Of a stretch of DNA of 63,130 nt, positions 26,888 through 35,442 are shown in pieces. The notes under the pieces are model-generated. The model searched no databases and was not told the origin of the DNA. It was given only the letters and a program-made list of their open reading frames with translations. This DNA is from an uncultured Verrucomicrobiota bacterium (GTDB lineage: Bacteria > Verrucomicrobiota > Verrucomicrobiia > Opitutales > Opitutaceae): assembly GCA_903876795.1 (NCBI GenBank), contig CAIRBK010000027.1:1-63130 (forward strand). Reading direction: 5' to 3'. The position numbers and the translations under genes are program-made. Numbering within the stretch: the stretch's first letter is position 1; every line of letters starts with the position of its first letter.

Positions 26888-28840
26888 TTACGCATCGGCT
26901 TGGATGGCCGGGCGGTTGCGCCAGCGGTGCATGACGCGTTGAAGCATGGCGTCGGGAGAGAGGCCGTGCGCGGCCCGGAGGATATCCTGGCTCGACCCGT
27001 GCTCGACAAACGTATCCGGCCAGCCGATGCGTTCGACAGCGGCCGGGCTGCAGGCCGCCTGCAGCGCCTCCACCACGGCGGCGCCGAAACCGCCGGTCAG
27101 CACATGGTCCTCCATCGTGACGATCAACCGCACGCCGCCCGCGTGTTCCAGCAGCAGGGAGCGGTCGAGCGGTTTGACGAAGCGGGCGTTGACGACGCCG
27201 ACCGAGAGCGATTCTTCCGCCTCGATGCGGGCGGCCAGCTTGAGCGCATCATGGACCATCACGCCGAGCGCCCAAATCATGATGTCGGCGCCCGGTTTCA
27301 GCAGTTCTGCCCGGCCCACGGGAAGAGCGGCGGGTCGGGGCTTGATGGCCACGCCGACGGCGGCGCCGCGCGGGTAACGGATGAAGCCCGGGCCGTCGAG
27401 CTGGAGGCTGGTGTGCATCATGTCCACCAGTTCGTCCTCGTCCTTGGGCTGCATGATCACGGTGTTGGGCACGGGGCGCAGGTAGGCGAGGTCGAAGAGC
27501 CCGTGATGGGTGGGGCCGTCGGCGGGGGAAAGGCCGGCGCGGTCAATGCAGAAGGTCACCGGCAGTTTTTGCAGGGCGACGTCGTGGATGATCGGGTCGT
27601 AACCGCGCTGCAGGAACGTCGAGTAGATCGCGACCACCGGGCGTATGCCCTTGGTGGCGAGGCCGGCCGCGAAAATGACCGCGTGCTCCTCGGCGATGCC
27701 CACGTCGAAGAATTGCCGCGGGCACTCCGCGGCCAGGTGGGAGAGTCCGGTGCCGCTGGGCATGGCTCCGGTGATGCCGACGATGGACGCGTCGGCCTTG
27801 GCGAAGCGCACCAAGGCCCTGCCCATCACGTCCTGGTAGTTGGGTGCCGCCGGTGTCACCGGCTTGTTCGCGGGTTTTACGCTCTCCCCGGTGCTGGGAT
27901 CGTAGGGGCTGGCGCCGTGAAATTTCTCGGGATGGGCCAGGGCGGCGTCGAGGCCTTTGCCCTTCTTGGTGAGGACATGGAGGATCACCGGCGTCTCGCA
28001 TTGCTTGGCGAATTCGAGGTTTTTGACGAGTTCGTCGAGGTTGTGACCGTCGATAGGGCCGAGGTAGCGCAGGCCGAACTTTTCAAAAAGGGAGGACTCG
28101 ACAAAGAAGTCTTTGGTCTCGCGTTTCCACTTCACCCAGAGGCGGTGCATGTCGTGGCCGCCGGGCAGGCCGGTGAAGAACTTCTCCAGTTCGTGGTGGA
28201 CCTTGTTGTAGGTCGGGTTGGTGGAGAGGCGGTTGAGGTATTTGGAGATGGCGCCGACGTTTTTCGCGATGGACCACTCGTTGTCGTTGAGGATGACGAC
28301 GAGGCGCTTGGTGGAGCTGACCACGTTGTTGAGCGCCTCGAGGGTGATGCCGCAGGTGAACGCGGCGTCGCCACAGAGGGCGACAACATGCTCGTGGCCG
28401 CCGCGCAGGTCGCGGGCGGTGGCCATGCCCAGCGCGGCGGAGAGGGCGGTGCCGGCGTGGCCCGCGCCGAAGGCGTCGTGGGGGCTCTCGGCGCGGTAGA
28501 GGAAGCCGCTGGCGCCGTCGGTTTGGCGGAGTTTGCGGAAAAATTCGCCCCCGCGGCCGGTGAGCAATTTGTGCACGTAGCCCTGGTGGGAGACGTCGAA
28601 GACAAATTGATCCTGCGGTGTGGTGAACACGCGGTGGAGCGCCAGCGTAAGCTCGACCACGCCGAGGTTGGGGCCGACGTGGCCGCCGTTGCGCGACGTG
28701 ACTGTTATGATCTCCGAGCGGATTTCGGCGGCCAGCTGGGGGAGCTTGTCGGCGGGGAGAGCCTTTAAGTCGTCGGGACTGCGGATGCCGTCCAGCAGGC
28801 GTTGCGGCTGGGAGGACGGGACGGCGGCGGAGGTGTTCAT
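26888..28840 (-). CDS. dxs: 1-deoxy-D-xylulose-5-phosphate synthase
   Basis: 650 aa. A thiamine-diphosphate enzyme that starts the MEP isoprenoid pathway from pyruvate and glyceraldehyde 3-phosphate. Signatures are GGHVGPNLGVVELTLALH (about 52-69), FDVSHQGYVHKLLTGR, SGFLYRAESPHDAFGAGHAGTALSAALGMA, the transketolase-like DVGIAEEHAVIFAAGLA, and DRAGLSPADGPTHHGLFD. The ThDP motif reads GDAAFTCG...NN where most Dxs proteins have GDGA. An ATG is chosen one codon inside a possible TTG start. xseB lies 50 bp upstream on the same strand, the usual xseB-dxs pairing. Confidence 0.94.
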   Translation of the reverse strand: MNTSAAVPSSQPQRLLDGIRSPDDLKALPADKLPQLAAEIRSEIITVTSRNGGHVGPNLGVVELTLALHRVFTTPQDQFVFDVSHQGYVHKLLTGRGGEFFRKLRQTDGASGFLYRAESPHDAFGAGHAGTALSAALGMATARDLRGGHEHVVALCGDAAFTCGITLEALNNVVSSTKRLVVILNDNEWSIAKNVGAISKYLNRLSTNPTYNKVHHELEKFFTGLPGGHDMHRLWVKWKRETKDFFVESSLFEKFGLRYLGPIDGHNLDELVKNLEFAKQCETPVILHVLTKKGKGLDAALAHPEKFHGASPYDPSTGESVKPANKPVTPAAPNYQDVMGRALVRFAKADASIVGITGAMPSGTGLSHLAAECPRQFFDVGIAEEHAVIFAAGLATKGIRPVVAIYSTFLQRGYDPIIHDVALQKLPVTFCIDRAGLSPADGPTHHGLFDLAYLRPVPNTVIMQPKDEDELVDMMHTSLQLDGPGFIRYPRGAAVGVAIKPRPAALPVGRAELLKPGADIMIWALGVMVHDALKLAARIEAEESLSVGVVNARFVKPLDRSLLLEHAGGVRLIVTMEDHVLTGGFGAAVVEALQAACSPAAVERIGWPDTFVEHGSSQDILRAAHGLSPDAMLQRVMHRWRNRPAIQADA

Positions 28841-28890
28841 CAACGAAAAGAGAGGCGCAGGGAGCCGGGCGTTTGTGGTCGGTCTGCCGA

Positions 28891-29139
28891 TCAGGCGCCG
28901 CGGTTGGTCTCGAAAGGCAGCAAGGATGCCGGGCCGTCTTTCTGCTTTTTGAGCTGTTCGATTTTGAGTTCGGCCTCCTTGAGCCGGGCCTCGCAGGTTT
29001 TTAGCAAAGCGTTGCCCTCCTCGAATTTGGCGAGGAGATCGGCCAGCGGAACGTCTCCCGATTCCATGGATTCCACAATGGATTCGAGACGGGCGAGGGC
29101 ATCTTCAAAGGAAGGCGGCTGCTTGGTTTTGTCGCTCAC
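28891..29139 (-). CDS. xseB: Exodeoxyribonuclease VII small subunit
   Basis: 82 aa from a GTG start. PSFEDALARLESIVESMESGDVPLADLLAKFEEGNALLKTCEARL is a textbook XseB helical hairpin. With XseA (not in the window) it degrades single-stranded DNA from both ends. It is upstream of dxs and likely cotranscribed. Confidence 0.93.
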   Translation of the reverse strand: MSDKTKQPPSFEDALARLESIVESMESGDVPLADLLAKFEEGNALLKTCEARLKEAELKIEQLKKQKDGPASLLPFETNRGA

Positions 29140-29360
29140 AACCGCCCAACGTTGGGGGTGGCGGATGGGTTTTCAACCAAACTTTGGTCAAGCCGCGTTC
29201 TCGGCTCCCGCCGGACTGACTTTACGCCCGGAAACGCTCCGGGAAAGGCCTTCCGTCCAAGCAACAAATAACCCATTGTGTTAGTTGTGCCCGGGACTTG
29301 CGGGGGGAAGCATGGGAAAATGGAGTTGGCGCGGGCGGGGAAACGGATGGAGTCGGTGGC

Positions 29361-30599
29361 ATGGTTTTTACTGTCGTGGTCGCATTGGTCATCGCCAAGT
29401 TGCTGGCGGAATTGGCATTGGAGGCGTTGAATCGCGCGGAAGTCCGCCGTCATTCCGACCGGGCTCCCGCCGCGGTCGCGGCCATCATGGACGCCGACAC
29501 CTACCGGAAGTCGGTGGACTACACGCTGGCGAAGAATCGTTTCGGCATGTGGTCGATGATCTTCGACGCGGGCGTGCTCCTGATCGCGCTGACGAGCGAT
29601 GTGCTGCCGATATTGTTCGGCGATGTGGCCGCGTGGTCGCCGGCGGGCAAGTGGGACGACGCGTTGTTCATCCTGTTCGCGGGGGTGTTGCTCAGCCTGC
29701 CGGGTCTGCCGTTCGAGTGGTGGAGCCAGTTCGGGCTGGAGCAACGGTTCGGGTTCAACAAGGCCACCCCCGCGTTGTGGGTGAGCGACAAGCTCAAGGG
29801 GCTCGCCCTGGTGTTCGTGATCGGGTTCCCGCTGCTGTGGGCGCTGCTCTCGCTGGTCGATCGGGTGGGCGAGACGTGGTGGCTGTGGGGCTTCGGCCTG
29901 ATGTTTGGGTTCCAGTTGTTGATGATGGTGCTCTACCCGAAGCTGATCATGCCGCTCTTCAACAAACTCACGCCGCTGGCCGAGGGGGAGCTGCGCACGC
30001 GACTCATGGCGTTGGCCGACCGCACCGGTTTCAAGGCCTCCACCATCGAGGTGATGGACGGGAGCAAGCGTTCGGGGCATTCCAACGCGTTTTTCACGGG
30101 GTTCGGCCGCTTCCGGCGGATCGTGCTCTTCGACACGCTGATCGCGCAGCTCACGCCGGAGGAACTGGAGGCGGTGCTGGCGCACGAAGTCGGCCATTAT
30201 CGCCGAGGGCACATCCCCAAAACCCTCGCGCTCTCGGCGGCGATCCAGCTGGGCGCGTTTGCGAGCATCGCCTGGCTCTCCCGCAGCGACTGGTTCAACC
30301 CGGCATTCCGGTTTCCGGCCGGGGAGCTGGCGCCGGCGTTTCTCCTGTTCGGCCTGCTGAGCGGGGCGGTGATGTTCTGGTTCTCCCCGCTGGGCAACCT
30401 GCTGTCGCGAAAGCACGAATACGAGGCCGACGCTTTCGCCCGCGACGCGGCGGGCGGGGCGGGGCCGCTGGTGGCCGCGTTGCGCAAGCTGGCGCAGAAA
30501 AACCTGAGCAATCTCACGCCGCACCCGTGGTTCAGCGGCTTCCACTATTCGCACCCGACCCTGGTCGAGCGCGAGGCGGCGCTGGCGAAGACGGGTTGA
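29361..30599 (+). CDS. M48 family membrane zinc metallopeptidase (Ste24/HtpX-like)
   Basis: 412 aa from ATG (MVFTVVVALVIAKLL). Hydrophobic segments lie at about 1-17, 77-97, 112-130, 155-175 and 180-200, with more near 295-345. The zinc motif HEVGH is at 275-279 and the downstream Glu is in RKHEYEADAFA (about 355). The pattern PFEWWSQFGLEQRFGFNKATP is typical of CAAX-protease-1 (Ste24p-like) enzymes that cleave membrane or prenyl substrates; bacterial roles are in membrane protein quality control. A further upstream TTG is possible but less likely. The next gene starts 1 bp after the stop. Confidence 0.88.
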   Translation: MVFTVVVALVIAKLLAELALEALNRAEVRRHSDRAPAAVAAIMDADTYRKSVDYTLAKNRFGMWSMIFDAGVLLIALTSDVLPILFGDVAAWSPAGKWDDALFILFAGVLLSLPGLPFEWWSQFGLEQRFGFNKATPALWVSDKLKGLALVFVIGFPLLWALLSLVDRVGETWWLWGFGLMFGFQLLMMVLYPKLIMPLFNKLTPLAEGELRTRLMALADRTGFKASTIEVMDGSKRSGHSNAFFTGFGRFRRIVLFDTLIAQLTPEELEAVLAHEVGHYRRGHIPKTLALSAAIQLGAFASIAWLSRSDWFNPAFRFPAGELAPAFLLFGLLSGAVMFWFSPLGNLLSRKHEYEADAFARDAAGGAGPLVAALRKLAQKNLSNLTPHPWFSGFHYSHPTLVEREAALAKTG

Positions 30600-30600
30600 C

Positions 30601-31488
30601 ATGAAGAGCCGCCGCGCACGGCTGGGGTTGGTGCTGGTGTGCCTGTGGGCGGCGGCCCGCGCCGAGCCGCTCACGGTCGCGACCTACAACGTGGAAAACT
30701 ACACCCTGGCGGACCGCACCGTGGAGGGCGTCTATCGGAAGGCCTACCCCAAGCCCGAGTCGGAAAAATCGGCGCTGCGGGCGGTGATCCGCCAGATCAA
30801 CGCCGACGTGCTCGCCTTGCAGGAGATCGGCGGCGAGCCGTTTCTGGCCGAGTTGCAACGCGACCTGAGAAGCGACGGACTGGACTACGCCCACACTGCG
30901 GTGCTGACGGCGGTCGATCCTGACCGCAAGATCGCGGTGTTGTCCAGGCGGGGGTTGTCGCGGGTGGTGCGTCACGACGATCTGGGTTTCAAGTATTTCG
31001 GGGAGACCGACCGGGTGAAGCGCGGGCTGCTCGAAGTGCGGGTGGCGGCGGCGGGAGGCGAGGTGACGATTTTTGTGGTCCATCTGAAGAGCCGCTACAC
31101 CGAGCGCGCCGACGATCCGGCTGCGGCGCTGCAACGCGCGGGCGAGGCGACGGCGGTGCGCGACCGGGTGCTGGCGCAATTTCCCGAGCCCGCGACGGCG
31201 CAGTTCATGATTCTGGGGGATTTCAACGACGGGCGCTCCAGCCGGCCGCTGCGGGCGATGTTGTCGCGAGGGAGTACGACGATCACCGAGTGGTTGCCGG
31301 CGGCCGACAGTCGCGGGGAGGTGTGGTCGCATTTTTTCCGGCGGGACGATTCCTACTCGCGGGTGGATCACGTTTTGGTTTCTCCCGGGCTGCTTCCGCG
31401 CGTGCGCGGAGCGGCGGCGCGGATTCACGACAGTGCCGAAGTCGCCTCCGCCAGCGATCATCGCCCCCTGGTGGTGGTCATTGATTGA
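30601..31488 (+). CDS. Secreted endonuclease/exonuclease/phosphatase family protein
   Basis: 295 aa. A signal peptide (about 1-21, ending WAAARA) precedes an EEP fold: VATYNVENYT (metal Asn/Glu), DVLALQEIGG, FVVHLKSR, MILGDFNDGRS (D-x-N) and SDHRPLVVV (catalytic His). The active-site set of Mg-dependent DNase I-like hydrolases is complete. Whether it acts on nucleic acid or phosphoesters cannot be read from sequence. Translationally close to the upstream protease gene. Confidence 0.88.
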   Translation: MKSRRARLGLVLVCLWAAARAEPLTVATYNVENYTLADRTVEGVYRKAYPKPESEKSALRAVIRQINADVLALQEIGGEPFLAELQRDLRSDGLDYAHTAVLTAVDPDRKIAVLSRRGLSRVVRHDDLGFKYFGETDRVKRGLLEVRVAAAGGEVTIFVVHLKSRYTERADDPAAALQRAGEATAVRDRVLAQFPEPATAQFMILGDFNDGRSSRPLRAMLSRGSTTITEWLPAADSRGEVWSHFFRRDDSYSRVDHVLVSPGLLPRVRGAAARIHDSAEVASASDHRPLVVVID

Positions 31489-31520
31489 GCCGTGTGTCGG
31501 GGTGATGCGGGCGCAAAAAA

Positions 31521-31543
31521 GGCCGGTCCTTTGTGGACCGGCC
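31521..31543 (-). terminator. Rho-independent terminator of the TIG lipoprotein gene
   Basis: Stem GGCCGGTCC / GGACCGGCC with a 5-nt loop; six A on the plus side give a T run on the minus strand. It may serve the convergent gene as well. Confidence 0.88.
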
Positions 31544-31564
31544 CGAGCGGGAACGCGGGGAAGG

Positions 31565-32479
31565 TTACTTGACTGTTACGGGGACGGTGACCTCGCCGGA
31601 GCCGAAGCCCTTGAGGAAGAGGCTGCCGGAGCCGGGCTTGCCGCCGGTGACGTTGATCGTGGCGCTAGTGCTGCCGGCGGGGATGACGACCTCGGGCATG
31701 ATCACGCTCTCGGGCGCGTCGGTGGTGACATCCAGGAGCAGACCGCCGGTGGGGGCGGGGTTGGACAGCGTGAAGGTGATCGACTGGGTCTGACCCCGGG
31801 TGAGGGCGAGCTCGGTCGGGCTGACGCTCAGGGCGGTGGCATCGACGCGGAAGGTGCCGATGGGGGAAGTGCCGTTGGCGCCGGTCAACTCGACCTTGTA
31901 GTTACGGCCGGACTCGACGGCGGGGACGAAGAAGCTGATCGAGTTGGGCGAGTCGTAAACGGTGCGGGCGGTGGTGCCGTCGAACGTGACGGTATCCTGC
32001 GCGGTGAAGCCGCGGCCGAGCACGCTGATGCGGGCGCCGACGGGACCGCGATTGGTTTCCAAGGAGAGGACGTAGCGGCCGACGATCTTGGTGCGGACCA
32101 CGTCGATGAACTCCTCGGTGTCGCGGGCGAAGCCCTGCTGGAGGTATTTGTAATTCACGAGGAAGTAGTAGGCCAGTTCGGAGCGGCCGGCGGGGAGTTG
32201 GTAGTCAAACTCGTAGATGTCGTTGCCGAGCGCGCTCTTCTTCATCGGGAAGCTCTGGCCGTCGATGATGATGCGGACGACGAGGCTGCCGGGGACGACG
32301 TCGGGGGCCTTGGGCTTCACGCGGGTCGAGATCGTGTAGATCTGCGAGGGGTTTTCGGGGAGCACGGCCGGTGTGAGATTCGTGATGCCGGTGGCGCAAC
32401 CGGTCAGGAAAACAAGGCCAAGCGCGGCGCAGAACGAAAGGGCGATGCTTTTGACGCGGGTAAAGCGGTGTGGGTGCAT
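31565..32479 (-). CDS. Lipoprotein with an IPT/TIG-like beta-sandwich
   Basis: 304 aa. Signal peptide with lipobox LTGC (Cys28). After an N-terminal domain with VVRIIIDGQSFPMKK, a TIG-like Ig domain is visible (GPVGARISVLGRGFTAQDTVTFDGTTAR, about 155-240). A second domain (LSVSPTELALTRGQTQSITFTLSNP) resembles a Calx-beta or Ig-like fold. A cell-envelope surface role is likely, exact function unknown. Divergent from hemW with 59 bp between starts. Confidence 0.75.
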   Translation of the reverse strand: MHPHRFTRVKSIALSFCAALGLVFLTGCATGITNLTPAVLPENPSQIYTISTRVKPKAPDVVPGSLVVRIIIDGQSFPMKKSALGNDIYEFDYQLPAGRSELAYYFLVNYKYLQQGFARDTEEFIDVVRTKIVGRYVLSLETNRGPVGARISVLGRGFTAQDTVTFDGTTARTVYDSPNSISFFVPAVESGRNYKVELTGANGTSPIGTFRVDATALSVSPTELALTRGQTQSITFTLSNPAPTGGLLLDVTTDAPESVIMPEVVIPAGSTSATINVTGGKPGSGSLFLKGFGSGEVTVPVTVK

Positions 32480-32538
32480 TGGGAATTTTTCTGATTTAAA
32501 AGTCGGTGGATTGGCAACAGAAACGGCGAATCTTGGCA

Positions 32539-33726
32539 ATGAGCGAAATAAGCACTTCGGCGGAAACGAGCGATCAACCCGGCCCGCTGGGTTTGTATGT
32601 TCACGTGCCGTTCTGTTCCTCGACGTGCGATTTTTGCGCGTTTTACCAAACGGCGCCGACGGCGGACGGGATCGGGCGTTACCTGCAAGGCATCGCCGAC
32701 GAGGCCGGGCAGGTGGACTGGCGGGGGCGCCGGGTGGACACCGTGTTTTGGGGCGGGGGCACCCCCGGGCTGCTGTCGCCCAAGGCCATCGGTTCGCTGG
32801 GGGCCATCGCCGGCGCGCGGCTGGGCGGGGGGGGAGGCGAGTGGACGGTCGAAATTGCGCCGGCCTCCGTGACCGAGGCGCGGTTGGAGGCGCTCAGGGA
32901 AATCGGTGTCACGCGCATCTCGATGGGGGCGCAGTCCTTCCAGCCGGCGTTGCTCGACGGGCTGGGCCGGCAGCATACGCGGGAGCAGATTTTCCGGGCC
33001 TACGAACGCATCCGCGCGGCGGGGTTTGCGAGCGTGAACATCGACATGATGTTCGCGCTGCCAGGGCAGGACGAGACGGCCTGGTTGGCCGATCTGGGCG
33101 AGGCGCTGGCGTTGGCGCCGGATCACCTTTCGACTTATTGCCTCACGTTCGAGGAGGATACGAAACTGTGGGTGAAGTTGTCCAAGGGCCGGGTGAAGCT
33201 CGACGTCGAGCATGAGGCCCGGCTCTACGAGACCACCTGGGCGCGGCTGGAGTCGGCCGGTTATGCGCAATACGAGGTGTCCAATTTCGCCCGTCCGGGC
33301 CATGAGTGCCGGCACAACCTGAACACCTGGCGCATGCACGAGTGGGTCGGTCTGGGCCCCTCGGCGGCCTCGCAGCACGCGGGCTGGCGGGGAGGCAACG
33401 TGGCCGATCTGGAACAATGGCACGCCGGCCTCGCGCGGGGCGAGCGCGTGACCGAGGACCGGGTGCGGCTCACGCCGGCGCTGCTGGCGGAGGACGCGCT
33501 CATCTTCGGCGTGCGCATGAACGCCGGGGTGGACCTGCGGGCGTTGCGCCTGCGGTTTCCCAAGGCACCGTGGGCCGCGGTCGAAACCGAGGTCGCCCGG
33601 CTGGTCGAGGCGGGTGTGGCCGGGATGGACGGCGCGGTGTTGACCTTGACGCCTCGCGGCCGGTTGATCGCCGACGCGGTCGGGGCCGAGTTGATGGAGG
33701 CGTTTTCCGAGGCCCCCGTGTCCTGA
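32539..33726 (+). CDS. hemW: HemW-like radical SAM protein (coproporphyrinogen oxidase family)
   Basis: 395 aa. Radical SAM cluster ligands Cys26, Cys30 and Cys33 are in PFCSSTCDFC. Then TVFWGGGTPGLLSP, TRISMGAQSFQPALLDGLGRQH and SVNIDMMFALPGQ follow, along with the HemW-type HNLNTWR stretch that separates these heme chaperones from HemN. It probably inserts heme into respiratory enzymes. The HemN-type fourth-Cys context (CxxxCxxCxC) is absent, consistent with HemW. A longer upstream start is possible but would overlap the divergent promoter. Confidence 0.88.
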   Translation: MSEISTSAETSDQPGPLGLYVHVPFCSSTCDFCAFYQTAPTADGIGRYLQGIADEAGQVDWRGRRVDTVFWGGGTPGLLSPKAIGSLGAIAGARLGGGGGEWTVEIAPASVTEARLEALREIGVTRISMGAQSFQPALLDGLGRQHTREQIFRAYERIRAAGFASVNIDMMFALPGQDETAWLADLGEALALAPDHLSTYCLTFEEDTKLWVKLSKGRVKLDVEHEARLYETTWARLESAGYAQYEVSNFARPGHECRHNLNTWRMHEWVGLGPSAASQHAGWRGGNVADLEQWHAGLARGERVTEDRVRLTPALLAEDALIFGVRMNAGVDLRALRLRFPKAPWAAVETEVARLVEAGVAGMDGAVLTLTPRGRLIADAVGAELMEAFSEAPVS

Positions 33727-33783
33727 CGGGGCGGGCATGCTTCTTGCCAAGCGGTGCGGTTACGCCCAAAGCCTTTTGATCCC

Positions 33784-34293
33784 ATGAAACACCCCCTGCG
33801 CTTTTTTACCCTCCTGGCCATGGCGGCCGCCCTCTGCGCAGCCGTCGGCTGTAATTCCCTCTCCAAGAAAAAGGACTACGATCCGACGGTGGCGCGGTTT
33901 CTGATCGAGGCCAACGAGCGCGACGCCTTCGCCACCGTGACACTGCCGATCAGCGGCGTGCAGATCGCGGTCAACAACAAGCCGATCGTCTCGGAGTTCG
34001 ATTTCACCGGGGTGGAGCTGGCGAAAGCGGAACTCGGCCAGTTTCTGGTGTTTTATCTCACCACCGACGCCGCGCGCGACATCTACCGCGTGACGGGCAG
34101 CAACCAGGGCAGGCGGCTGGTCTTGTTTATCAACGGTCAGCCGGTCGGCGCGCGTGTCATCGACGGGGCGTTCAACACCGGATCGATTGCCGTGTATCCG
34201 GAACTGCCGGACGAGGTGCTGCCGAAACTGGTCAAGAACCTGAACGGCACGTCGGCTGACCTGCAGAAGAAGATCGCCAAAGAGAAATCCTGA
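33784..34293 (+). CDS. Small lipoprotein of unknown function
   Basis: 169 aa. Signal peptide and lipobox AAVGC (Cys23). The mature part is predicted alpha/beta, with FATVTLPISGVQIAVNNKPIVSEFD and VLFINGQPVGARVIDGAFNTG. I do not recognise the family. The stop codon is directly followed by the GTG of the M23 peptidase gene, so the two are coupled and may act together at the envelope. Confidence 0.65.
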   Translation: MKHPLRFFTLLAMAAALCAAVGCNSLSKKKDYDPTVARFLIEANERDAFATVTLPISGVQIAVNNKPIVSEFDFTGVELAKAELGQFLVFYLTTDAARDIYRVTGSNQGRRLVLFINGQPVGARVIDGAFNTGSIAVYPELPDEVLPKLVKNLNGTSADLQKKIAKEKS

Positions 34294-35313
34294 GTGAACC
34301 GGTTCGGCATCCTCCGCATCCTTCTCGGGTTCGCCCCGGCCGTGTCGCCGGCCGCGTCGCGCCTGGAGCTGACCTGGCCCACGCCGAACACGGCGTATCT
34401 GGAGGGCAGGCCGATCGAGGACTATGTCCAGCCCACGGCCTCGGGCGAACCGACGTCGGGTTTGATGGGCTGTGTGCGCAGCGGCGGCGGGCAGTATCAT
34501 GAAGGGCTCGACTTGAAGCCGGTGAGGCGCGACGCGCGCGGCGAGGCGGCGGACGATGTTTTCGCCGCGATGGCCGGAATCGTGCGCCACATCAACCTGC
34601 GGGCCGGGGAGAGCAGTTACGGACGCTACATCGTGATCGAGCACCCCGAAGTGGAGCCGGCTGTTTACTCGCTTTACGCGCACCTGAGCACGGCGGCTCC
34701 CGGGCTCAAGACGGGCGACCGGGTGAAGGCCGGCCAGATCATCGCCACCATGGGGCGGTCGGCGGGAGGTTACACGATTCCGCGGGAGCGGGCGCATCTG
34801 CATTTCGAGATCGGGCTGATGTCCACGCGCCAGTTCCAGTCATGGTATGCCTGGAAGAAATTCGGCAGTCCCAACGAGCAGGGGCTCTACAACGGGATGA
34901 ACCTGATGGGCATCGACGCGCTGGATTTCTTCAACCAGTTCCGCGCGCGCCGGGTGAACGGGTTCGCCGATTATTTCGCGCGGTTGCCGGCGGTGACGCG
35001 CGTGCGCGTCGCCACGAGGGTGACGCCGGATTTTATCCAGCGGTATCCGGCCTTGATGACCGAGGAAGCGCCGATGGCCGGCGCGGCCGGCTGGGAGGTC
35101 AAGGTGAACGCCACCGGGCTGCCGTTTGCCTGGACGCCGCTCAAGGCCACCGACTTGATCGGCTACCGTCCGAACGAGGTGCGGCTCTTCGACGTGGATG
35201 CGGCGGCTTTGAAGCGGTTTCGCTGCAAGTCCATCGCCGTGTTGAGCAAGGGGAACTACGTCCCGGGCAAGGATCTCGACACGATGCTGGAGCAGGTGTT
35301 CGGGTTGCGTTGA
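34294..35313 (+). CDS. M23 (LytM-type) peptidase
   Basis: 339 aa from GTG. A short signal-like hydrophobic N-terminus (about 5-20) leads into a LytM domain: the zinc ligands H-x3-D at His69/Asp73 (YHEGLDLKP), SYGRYIVIEHPE, YSLYAHLST and HLHFEIG (about 168-174). A C-terminal region of 150 aa is unassigned. M23 enzymes cut peptidoglycan cross-links; with all ligands present, activity is plausible. Coupled to the preceding lipoprotein gene. Confidence 0.85.
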   Translation: MNRFGILRILLGFAPAVSPAASRLELTWPTPNTAYLEGRPIEDYVQPTASGEPTSGLMGCVRSGGGQYHEGLDLKPVRRDARGEAADDVFAAMAGIVRHINLRAGESSYGRYIVIEHPEVEPAVYSLYAHLSTAAPGLKTGDRVKAGQIIATMGRSAGGYTIPRERAHLHFEIGLMSTRQFQSWYAWKKFGSPNEQGLYNGMNLMGIDALDFFNQFRARRVNGFADYFARLPAVTRVRVATRVTPDFIQRYPALMTEEAPMAGAAGWEVKVNATGLPFAWTPLKATDLIGYRPNEVRLFDVDAAALKRFRCKSIAVLSKGNYVPGKDLDTMLEQVFGLR

Positions 35314-35392
35314 GCCGGTGCGGCTCGGGGCGGGGACGGCTTTATGCCGCGCATGAGGGGGTCCTGCGCCTTTGGCGCGTGTTGATGCCGGA

Positions 35393-35416
35393 ATCGCGAG
35401 CAAGCTCGCTCCTGCA
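35393..35416. repeat. REP-like palindrome identical in form to Pseudomonas REPs
   Basis: ATCGCGAGCAAGCTCGCTCC followed by TGCA. The core GCGAGC-AA-GCTCGC is a perfect palindrome. An imperfect mirrored partner (GTCCTGCGCC TTT GGCGC) lies just upstream at 35361-35378. Confidence 0.7.
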
Positions 35417-35442
35417 TGTCCCGCCAAGCCCTGGAGCGCGGT

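Noticed and set aside
29136-30674. A 512-codon frame on the minus strand opposite the M48 protease gene
   Set aside because: Its translation is Arg/Gln/Pro-rich and low-complexity; the plus strand encodes a clear HEVGH protease.
32404-33750. A 448-codon minus-strand frame opposite hemW
   Set aside because: Shadow frame; hemW has all expected motifs.
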